From contig JAQWZS010000213.1 in the NCBI GenBank assembly GCA_029253325.1, positions 1 to 5,014 on the forward strand: DNA of 5,014 bases, written 5' to 3'. Positions 1-5,014 of this stretch are shown here, in pieces (the first letter of the stretch is position 1; the number at the start of each line of letters is the position of its first letter). A program made the translations under genes and the position numbers. Source of the DNA: Bacteroidia bacterium. Its GTDB lineage: Bacteria; Bacteroidota; Bacteroidia; NS11-12g; UBA9320. The notes under the pieces are model-generated. The model was given only the letters and a program-made list of their open reading frames with translations. It was not told the DNA's origin and did not search any database.

Positions 1-1505
1 CAATAAAAATGGATCAATATGATGCTTGGGATTTTGAACGAAAATTAAAAGAATTTCTATCAAGATTTAATATATCAGATTATAATCAACCGATTGCTTC
101 TTTGAGTGGCGGCCAAAAAAAAAGGTTAGCAATTAGTCTAACCTTATTAAATAACCCTGACTTATTAATCCTTGATGAGCCCACAAATCATCTTGATTTA
201 GAAATGATTGAGTGGTTGGAAAACTATCTAAATAAATCATACATCAGCATATTGATGGTAAGTCACGATCGATATTTTATAGATTCAATATGCAACCAAA
301 TAATTGAACTAAATCAAGGAAAATTACAGACATATAATGGAAATTATGCTTATTTCATTGAGAAAAAACATCACCTTGAATTAGCCCAAACTACTGAAAT
401 TGAAAAAGCTAAGCAACTATACAAAAAAGAATTAGATTGGATAAGAAGAAGCCCCAAAGCAAGAACTACCAAAAGTAAGTCAAGGATTGGATCTTTTTCC
501 AAAACAGAGGCAAAAGCTAAAAGCGGGAGCAAAGAAAAGAAGCTTCAATTATCTGTTAAAATGACCCGCATTGGCGGCAAAATTCTTGAACTAAAAAAAG
601 TCTACAAATCCTACAAGGACCTTATCATTACAAAAGGATTTGACTATACTTTCAAAAAAGGAGAACGAATAGGTATTGTTGGTAAAAATGGTACCGGAAA
701 ATCAACTTTTCTAGACATGATCATGGGGATTGAGCCTGCAGATAGTGGTAAGATAAATCGTGGAGATACCATTGTATTTGGGTATTATAGTCAGGAGGGG
801 ATCAAGAATCTAAAACCTAATAAACGGGTAATTGAAGTACTTAAGGACATTGCTGATGTCATCACTTTAGCTAATGGGAATAAAGTTTCCGCAAGTCAAT
901 TACTCAACCAATTTCTTTTCCCACCACAGATGCAAAACCAACAAGTCTCAAAACTAAGTGGTGGTGAAAAACGGAGATTATATCTACTGACTGTGCTAAT
1001 GAAGAATCCAAACTTCCTAATTCTAGACGAGCCTACTAATGATCTAGACATAATTACTTTAAATAAACTTGAAGCATTTTTAGAAGACTTTGGGGGTTGT
1101 ATCATTCTTGTAAGTCATGACCGATATTTTTTAGATAAAGTTGTGGAATACATTTTCATCTTTGAGGGCAATGGTATTATTCGAGATTTTAATGGTAGCT
1201 ATACTGAGTATCGATTAAGCCTAAATATACAAAAATCTAATAAAAATCATACTCAAAAAAATCTAATAAAAATTGAAAAGAAAAAAGAGACTAAAGCTAA
1301 ATTAAGTTTCAAGGAAAAATATGAATTTGAGAACCTTGAAAAAGAGATTGAACATCTTGAAAAAGAGAAAGCTGAACTAGAATTACTCATTTCTGAAAAT
1401 TCTGACGACTATGAATTTGTAAACGAAAAAGCAAAAATATTAGACCAATTGATTAAAGATATTGATACTAAAACTGATCGATGGATGATATTAAGTGAAT
1501 ATTAA
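1..1505 (+). CDS. uup: Uup-type ABC-F family ATPase, 5' end cut by window edge
   Basis: This is a soluble ABC protein with two nucleotide-binding domains and no membrane segments. ABC-F proteins act on the ribosome, and Uup is also linked to DNA-repair intermediates and transposon excision; the role here is inferred from family. Numbering from the ATG at 9: first-domain signature LSGGQ at 32-36, Walker B LILDEPTNHLD at 53-63, H-loop SHD at 85-87; linker with the Uup-like WIRRSPKARTTKSKSR stretch near 145-160; second Walker A GKNGTGKST at 225-233, signature LSGGE at 316-320, Walker B LDEPTNDLD around 339-347, SHD at 369-371. A Lys/Glu-rich coiled coil from about 410 to the end, closing with DRWMILSEY, is the Uup C-terminal domain. 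The first Walker A is missing and the frame is open to base 3, so the ATG at 9 is an internal Met; roughly 120-140 residues lie outside, judging by a usual family length near 620-640. All visible catalytic motifs are intact. It stops 11 bp from the convergent TauE-like gene. Confidence 0.93.
   Translation, partial: IKMDQYDAWDFERKLKEFLSRFNISDYNQPIASLSGGQKKRLAISLTLLNNPDLLILDEPTNHLDLEMIEWLENYLNKSYISILMVSHDRYFIDSICNQIIELNQGKLQTYNGNYAYFIEKKHHLELAQTTEIEKAKQLYKKELDWIRRSPKARTTKSKSRIGSFSKTEAKAKSGSKEKKLQLSVKMTRIGGKILELKKVYKSYKDLIITKGFDYTFKKGERIGIVGKNGTGKSTFLDMIMGIEPADSGKINRGDTIVFGYYSQEGIKNLKPNKRVIEVLKDIADVITLANGNKVSASQLLNQFLFPPQMQNQQVSKLSGGEKRRLYLLTVLMKNPNFLILDEPTNDLDIITLNKLEAFLEDFGGCIILVSHDRYFLDKVVEYIFIFEGNGIIRDFNGSYTEYRLSLNIQKSNKNHTQKNLIKIEKKKETKAKLSFKEKYEFENLEKEIEHLEKEKAELELLISENSDDYEFVNEKAKILDQLIKDIDTKTDRWMILSEY
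1231..1273 (+). repeat. 17-bp exact direct repeat inside uup
   Basis: The 17-mer aaaaatctaataaaaat occurs at 1231-1247 and again at 1257-1273, a 26-base offset that is not a multiple of three. The two copies are therefore read in different frames (around QKSNKNH and KNLIKIE). It lies in the low-complexity, Lys/Asn-rich link between the second ATPase domain and the C-terminal coiled coil. It may be a small tandem duplication or chance in A-rich sequence. A separate 13-bp repeat at 1335-1347 and 1356-1368 is offset by 21 bases, exactly one coiled-coil heptad (LEKEIEH/LEKEKAE), and is explained by protein structure. Confidence 0.6.
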
Positions 1506-1516
1506 CAGTCTAAAAA

Positions 1517-2185
1517 CTACTCACAACAAGAAATAGTAGAATCATTGGTATTGTATTCTGGGCTTAAATATGGAATTCCTAACCCCATTGACCTAATTAT
1601 CAAAATACATCCAACTACTAACAAAATATGTGGTATATGTCTATGAAGTTTTTTGATAGGGTTTGATATTGAAAATGTTGTCAACTTACTCATGATCCAT
1701 AAAATTGGTGTCGTACCAACTCCAAATGCTAGCATGTATAAACCCGCATCATAAACAGAAGAGGTGTTCATAGATAAAATTGCTGCACTAAAAGACAGTC
1801 CACAAGGTAATAATCCGTTAAATATCCCCAAAAAAAGGTTGCCAAACGGACTTGAGGTTTGATTTAACATCTGCTCAGATAGCACGTATGTAACTCTTAT
1901 AAAAAATCTATTTAAAAATGGGATGAATCCCTTCAGAGCATATATAATTAATAATAACCCACTTAAAAAACTTACATACTGTTGAAGTTGAAAAACTTTT
2001 AATGGGGAAACTACTAGCTGAAAGAACCCGGTTAAAATGACATAACCTATCCATCTACCAAAATGATGAGTTAGTATTGAATATTTAGAATGATATTGTG
2101 ACACGACTCCAATCATCAGAGGTCCACATATTATTGCACAATGAACACTTCCTAAGATACCTAGTATGAAAGCTGACCAAATCAT
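1517..2185 (-). CDS. TauE/SafE-like (DsbD_2-type) inner-membrane protein of cbb3 oxidase locus
   Basis: This 222-residue polytopic membrane protein belongs to the family usually labelled 'sulfite exporter TauE/SafE' and found directly after fixH in Bacteroidota cbb3 loci. Its true substrate there is unsettled; thiol/electron transfer or copper handling for oxidase maturation is an inference from context and from its DsbD-like fold. Family motifs seen are GSVHCAIICGP at 12-22 (CxxxC, Cys16 and Cys20, in the first membrane segment), GLLPCG at 124-129 (Cys128) and the glycine-rich FGVGTTPILW at 154-163. Six hydrophobic segments lie at about 3-28, 44-62, 71-91, 115-138, 147-166 and 185-205, giving a full family length. 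The C-terminus ends in SCCE, adding two cysteines (220, 221). The ATG at 2185 is 17 bp after the fixH stop, with only a weak aagaa upstream, so it is probably translated from the same message. The frame is intact. Confidence 0.85.
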   Translation of the reverse strand: MIWSAFILGILGSVHCAIICGPLMIGVVSQYHSKYSILTHHFGRWIGYVILTGFFQLVVSPLKVFQLQQYVSFLSGLLLIIYALKGFIPFLNRFFIRVTYVLSEQMLNQTSSPFGNLFLGIFNGLLPCGLSFSAAILSMNTSSVYDAGLYMLAFGVGTTPILWIMSKLTTFSISNPIKKLHRHIPHILLVVGCILIIRSMGLGIPYLSPEYNTNDSTISCCE

Positions 2186-2202
2186 AAGTTATATTCTTGT
2201 TT

Positions 2203-2610
2203 TTAATAAAATGAATCGTTTCCTGAATTTCCATAAATCTCAATAATCCACAATCCCGATTGCAAACCTTTTAAGTTCAAATAGACTTCAGGTTTTAATA
2301 TTTTATTGCTCATTTTTATTTCTTTATCCTGACTTTGATTAGATAAACAAATCATGCGAACTGATTTGACATAGCCCAATTTGTCAAAACTAACCTTAAG
2401 TTCTCTGGACTCTTTATCTAAGTCTAAAGTTACGTTTTTCCCTAAAAGTTCCCCTTTCATCTGGACAGCATAATTCTCACCTCTTTCGTAATAATCTTCC
2501 TCATAAAGCGACTGAGGTGAAAGTGCCATCCAAATCACCAATGTCAAAATAAAAACTACAAACGTCACTAATATACCAACAACTATCTTCGACCAACTAA
2601 TATTCTTCAT
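2203..2610 (-). CDS. fixH: FixH/CcoH-like cbb3 oxidase assembly protein
   Basis: FixH (CcoH) is a single-span membrane protein needed for assembly or stability of cbb3-type cytochrome c oxidase. This 135-residue protein has a short N-terminal cytoplasmic stretch, one membrane segment at about 9-30, then the family hallmark SLYEEDYYERGENYAVQM at 34-51 (the usual form is close to SEDYYEKELAYQ). A beta-rich periplasmic domain follows, ending in the typical GLWIIEIYGNSG...SFY. Length is close to the family norm of about 140-150. The start ATG (2610-2608) overlaps the ccoG-fragment stop as ATGA, the tight coupling expected for an original ccoG-fixH operon. The reading frame is undamaged even though the upstream ccoG is reduced to its tail. 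Without CcoG and the oxidase subunits nearby its job here is uncertain. Confidence 0.88.
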   Translation of the reverse strand: MKNISWSKIVVGILVTFVVFILTLVIWMALSPQSLYEEDYYERGENYAVQMKGELLGKNVTLDLDKESRELKVSFDKLGYVKSVRMICLSNQSQDKEIKMSNKILKPEVYLNLKGLQSGLWIIEIYGNSGNDSFY

Positions 2611-2915
2611 GTACTGGGAGCTAAAAATTTCAACTGAAATATCTTTAAATACTTGTCATCAATATATACTTCTATATCTAAGGGAGTTTCATTCTGATTG
2701 ATAGTCTTTTTATCTTTATAAATAATAAAAACTTTTTTCTTTTCACTATTACTATTCAGTAGGGAGTCCTCTTGAATAATTAATATACTGACTCCTTTAC
2801 TTTGATTAGATGGTGCTAGTTTTAAATAGTAATTTTTATCTTCAAAAGTTTTATTTACCAATGATAAATTGAAAATATTTGATACTCTTCCGTCAGTTGT
2901 TTCTGAAAAGCCCAT
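2607..2915 (-). pseudogene. ccoG: ccoG/fixG remnant: C-terminal Ig-like domain only
   Basis: CcoG (FixG/RdxA) is a membrane ferredoxin-like protein, normally about 470 residues, involved in copper reduction for cbb3 oxidase assembly. Only its C-terminal Ig-like periplasmic domain remains: 102 codons from an ATG at 2915, including TDGRVSNIFNLSLVNKTFED at 8-27, a conserved-looking entry to this domain, and FQLKFLAPST at the end, matching the family's closing V/LKFxGP-type strand. The membrane helices and the two cysteine clusters for [4Fe-4S] are missing. The open frame runs upstream only to a stop at 2951-2949, and residues before the Met are out-of-frame PAS-gene sequence. The ATG is formed by the last two bases of PAS His codon 60 plus the next G, so it probably is not a native start. 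It has no signal peptide, so any product would be cytosolic and non-functional. It keeps the ATGA overlap with fixH. The family call rests on motif recognition, without a search. Confidence 0.8.
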
Positions 2916-3093
2916 GGTCTGAACGATGAGGCTCTGGCATAAGAATTTTTATGTTTTGGCCCATCAACTCATCTTTTTCAAATCCAAAAAGCTCAAGAGC
3001 TGATTTATTAATATCCTCTATGACACCCCTGTCAGTAATCGGAATTATACCATCTAAAGACGTTTCAAAAATGGATTGGTAACGAGTTTGCAT
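2893..3093 (-). pseudogene. 5' fragment of FixL-like PAS-domain sensor gene
   Basis: The 66-codon product is the first two-thirds of a PAS domain: FETSLDGIIPITDRGVIEDI at 9-28, NKSALELFGF at 29-38, then DELMGQNIKILMPEPHRSDH at 41-60. This is the subclass whose MPEPxRSxHD motif is found in FixL and many related PAS S-box proteins. His60 aligns with the haem-ligand histidine of rhizobial FixL (His200 in Bradyrhizobium FixL), although many non-haem PAS domains share it. After His60 homology stops: Asp-Gly-Tyr would be expected, but GLFRNN and a TGA follow. The rest of the PAS fold and any kinase or other output domain are absent. The ATG at 3093 is preceded immediately by an in-frame TAA (3096-3094), so this is the native beginning of the gene and only the 3' part is lost. 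It overlaps the ccoG remnant by 23 bp in another frame. The original was probably an oxygen or redox regulator beside a cbb3 locus; this is an inference from motif and context. Confidence 0.8.
2908..2918. other. Putative deletion or misjoin point between PAS gene and ccoG
   Basis: PAS homology is convincing through His60 (codon at 2916-2914) and ends there: the next codon is GGG where the family has an Asp codon (GAY). CcoG-like sequence is convincing from about 2905 downward in the neighbouring frame. The two halves belong to unrelated proteins, so the change cannot be a simple frameshift. The exact breakpoint cannot be fixed without the parent sequences; one to four bases (around CATG) may have been shared. 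No insertion-sequence end, long direct repeat or target duplication is visible on either side. Confidence 0.65.
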
Positions 3094-3117
3094 TTAACTT
3101 TTCAATGCAAATTACTT

Positions 3118-3143
3118 AATAATTGTGATATTTATCAATTATT
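3118..3143. promoter_or_regulatory. Palindrome resembling an Fnr/FixK-type operator upstream of the PAS fragment
   Basis: Eight-base perfect inverted arms, aataattg (3118-3125) and caattatt (3136-3143), flank a 10-base centre. Read on the minus strand, 3138-3125 is TTGATaaatATCAC, nine of ten fixed positions of the Fnr/FixK consensus TTGAT-N4-ATCAA. Its centre is 37 bp before the PAS ATG. A possible Bacteroidota-type -7 element, taatttg at 3114-3108, lies 21 bases after a TTG inside the palindrome and would start transcription only about ten bases before the ATG; that fit is weak. The rest of the 113-bp gap (3094-3206) is A/T-rich and shows no GC-rich terminator for the receptor gene. Chance similarity in such A/T-rich DNA is possible. 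Confidence 0.4.
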
Positions 3144-3206
3144 TTTATGATTTTGTTCATGCTTAACTGATAATTTGTCATAAAAAGTTAAACAAAATAT
3201 ACACTG

Positions 3207-5014
3207 TTAAAGTCTAAATAATAGCCCAAATAAAATCTGTCTTGGAGGCTGGTATCGTGCTGGGTTGTTGGGAGGCAAACCGCTTTCTTCAGGACCTAAA
3301 TAGCGATCATCTCTCCAATTATTAGGCACATCATCTCCAGGTTCCCAGGCTCTTCCTGTAACTGGGTTAATAATTTGAGATCTTTTTTTGTCAAACAAAT
3401 TTCTAACTTCAACACTAAGTGTTATTCCTTTCTTATTCTTACCAGTAAAAGTCTTCGTTAATTTAATGTCAGCATTTATCCATGGAGTAGCTCTCTCCTC
3501 TAGGAAATTTGTCAAATCAGTTGCGTACTCTGGTCTTCCTAAAGCATTGTACCCTTCTAATATCATGGGTGTATAGCGGAATCCACTTTGGTAGGACGAA
3601 CTCATATAAATCTGCAATCCTCTCATCCAATTAGAATAATAAGTGGCATTGCTGTCCGGAGTGAAAACGGTTCCCAAGTTCACGTTCCAGGGTCTATCCC
3701 ATGCTAAATAATTTTCTGTACTCAAAGGTACCTCCCCATTTTGAGCAATCTGTAAACTACTCTCACGAGCACTATTACTCTTTCCTTTTGCTAATTGATA
3801 AGCAATGTTACCAAATATTTTAATTTGAGGAGTTATTTTCCAAATAACGTTAACCTCTGCTCCTTGCACTTTTGCATAATCCTGATTAATGTACATTGTT
3901 TTACTCACAGGACGACCAGTTTGGTCATTAACGATAACCTTTCTACTTACGATATAATCAAATCGGTTGTTATTATAAGCAGCAACTGTAAGACCTAAGT
4001 TTTTACCAATCTGAGACTTGAATCCAATTTCATATGAGATATTAACCTCTGGATTCAAATCTGGATTTCCTAAAAAAGATAAAAAACTCCGATCTTGATA
4101 TACTGGATCTAATCCTGCATACAAAAATCGAGGATGAGGTAATCTCATGCTATGAGAATAATTAAAGTACAACACATTGTTACTCGTGACAGGAAAGGAT
4201 ACATTGACCTTTGGAAGAACCCTTGCCTTATACCTCAACCCAAAAACTTTTATTGTATTCTCTAAATAATCAGACCTTACTTGATCGATTACTGGAGCTT
4301 CAGGGTTAGAAACCGCATCATCAGCAAACTTACCTGGGGCCCAATAATTAAAACGTAATCCTAGATTTGCAATAATACCCTTGTAATCTATTTTATCACT
4401 AAAGAATAATCCTCCGTTATTTGGCTTCACATTCCAAATATCATTACTTGAACCTATACTTATGCTTGGAGTGCTTGTACTGTCATTTATCACAATTGGT
4501 GCTCCTACCCATGGGCGAGTAACATCCACCCATTGGTATTGATTCAGTTTTTGCTCCCATCCAAAATTAATTTGGTGAACTTTACTTGAAGGATAATATT
4601 TAGCATTTGCTTTAATTGTATATTCTTGAGCAAAATGGTCATGCCATAAAGAACTTATCCCTCCATTATTAATGAATCCTGGACCAGGTAAAACAAATTG
4701 TATATTTCCACTAGGATTAAATACCTGAACAGGATCTGTAACAATACTGTATTCATCGAATACTTGATCTACGGTTGGAGTTCTAAACGGTCGACCATTA
4801 GCATCTGCTCGAAGATTAGTAAATAATCTTCCAATAGAAAAAGTAGCAACCAATTGTTCATTAATAGCTCTTCTGAGATTTAATGCGGTCAGGTTAGAAT
4901 GATGAGTGTATGTGGTTGCATTATCTAAATTTAGGCTTCTATCAAATTGGAACCCTGGTCTTAAAATTGCATCGAAACCAACAATCTGAAGTGTTCTTGT
5001 ATTTTGATTGATTG
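3207..5014 (-). CDS. TonB-dependent outer-membrane receptor, C-terminal barrel portion (5' end cut by window edge)
   Basis: About 601 codons are visible, open to the right edge. A TTG at 4853 could be mistaken for a start, but the frame continues upstream through receptor-like sequence (FDAILRPGFQFDRSLNL near 4979-4929), so no true start is present. Such receptors take up siderophores, vitamins, metals or glycans through a TonB-energised barrel; the substrate is not readable here. Evidence includes alternating beta-strand sequence rich in Tyr, Phe and Asn throughout, the barrel motif FNYSHSMRLPHPRFLYAGLD, SFLGNPDLNPEVNISYEIGF (the common 'NPxLxPE...YEiG' receptor signature), VEVRNLFDKKRSQIINPVTG around 3425-3365, and a last strand ending ILFGLLFRL with terminal aromatic-rich outer-membrane signal. 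The style suggests the Bacteroidota receptors with an N-terminal carboxypeptidase-regulatory-like domain and plug, which would lie outside. No SusD-like partner follows; 113 bp downstream is the PAS fragment. No terminator hairpin is evident after the stop. Confidence 0.9.
   Translation of the reverse strand, partial: INQNTRTLQIVGFDAILRPGFQFDRSLNLDNATTYTHHSNLTALNLRRAINEQLVATFSIGRLFTNLRADANGRPFRTPTVDQVFDEYSIVTDPVQVFNPSGNIQFVLPGPGFINNGGISSLWHDHFAQEYTIKANAKYYPSSKVHQINFGWEQKLNQYQWVDVTRPWVGAPIVINDSTSTPSISIGSSNDIWNVKPNNGGLFFSDKIDYKGIIANLGLRFNYWAPGKFADDAVSNPEAPVIDQVRSDYLENTIKVFGLRYKARVLPKVNVSFPVTSNNVLYFNYSHSMRLPHPRFLYAGLDPVYQDRSFLSFLGNPDLNPEVNISYEIGFKSQIGKNLGLTVAAYNNNRFDYIVSRKVIVNDQTGRPVSKTMYINQDYAKVQGAEVNVIWKITPQIKIFGNIAYQLAKGKSNSARESSLQIAQNGEVPLSTENYLAWDRPWNVNLGTVFTPDSNATYYSNWMRGLQIYMSSSYQSGFRYTPMILEGYNALGRPEYATDLTNFLEERATPWINADIKLTKTFTGKNKKGITLSVEVRNLFDKKRSQIINPVTGRAWEPGDDVPNNWRDDRYLGPEESGLPPNNPARYQPPRQILFGLLFRL

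Noticed and set aside
9..11. ATG at 9 as the true start of the ABC-F gene.
   Set aside because: The first Walker A and the N-terminal part of domain one are missing and the frame is open to the window edge.
896..1105. Open frame on the - strand.
   Set aside because: It is antisense to the second ATPase domain of uup, whose motifs are intact in the + frame.
2607..3093. A single PAS-to-CcoG gene interrupted by one frameshift.
   Set aside because: The halves belong to unrelated families with no known natural fusion, and each is missing a large conserved part that no base change would restore.
3094..3191. Nine-base inverted repeat ttaactttt (3094-3102) and aaaagttaa (3183-3191) at the two sides of the receptor/PAS gap.
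   Set aside because: The arms are A/T-rich and 80 bases apart; nothing suggests a mobile-element end or a stable structure, and chance is likely.
3388..3576. Open frame on the + strand.
   Set aside because: It lies antisense within the well-supported receptor gene and resembles no protein.
3795..3998. Open frame on the + strand.
   Set aside because: It is an antisense shadow of the receptor barrel.
4851..4853. TTG at 4853 as the start of the outer-membrane receptor.
   Set aside because: The frame stays open to 5014 with receptor-like sequence and no signal peptide follows the TTG; it is an internal leucine.

Overview
The window is AT-rich and looks like a chromosomal piece of a Bacteroidota bacterium. 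The large TonB-dependent outer-membrane receptor ends in a phenylalanine-rich barrel strand. The CcoG-tail, FixH and TauE/SafE-like order is the usual downstream end of a Bacteroidota cbb3 cytochrome oxidase locus. Starts lack clear Shine-Dalgarno sequences. The genus cannot be told from this sequence.

Layout, left to right. (1) An Uup-type ABC-F ATPase on the + strand, cut by the left edge and ending at 1505. (2) Eleven bases later, and convergent with it, the 3' end of a minus-strand block. In transcription order this block is a TonB-dependent receptor (cut by the right edge, stop at 3207-3209), a 113-bp gap with an A/T-rich palindrome, a broken PAS-domain gene (start at 3093), the last third-domain of ccoG, fixH, and a six-segment TauE/SafE (DsbD_2-type) membrane protein.

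The one striking thing is near 2910-2916. The first 60 codons of a FixL-like PAS gene run directly into the C-terminal ~100 codons of ccoG in a different reading frame. The PAS frame stops 20 bases later. The rest of the PAS protein and the membrane/ferredoxin core of CcoG are absent from the window. Everything that normally lies upstream of ccoG in such loci (ccoN, ccoO, ccoP) is absent too. The simplest reading is one deletion, or an assembly misjoin, that collapsed a PAS-regulator...ccoNOP-ccoG region. It left ccoG's tail, fixH and the TauE-like gene downstream of the PAS promoter. fixH and the TauE-like gene are still intact, so the event is either recent or artefactual.

If real, the remaining operon would make FixH and the TauE-like protein without the oxidase they normally serve, unless an intact copy lies elsewhere. 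I see no RNA genes, CRISPR array, insertion sequence or attachment site. I do not see a new multi-gene system; the deletion scar and its possible Fnr-type operator are what deserve a second look.
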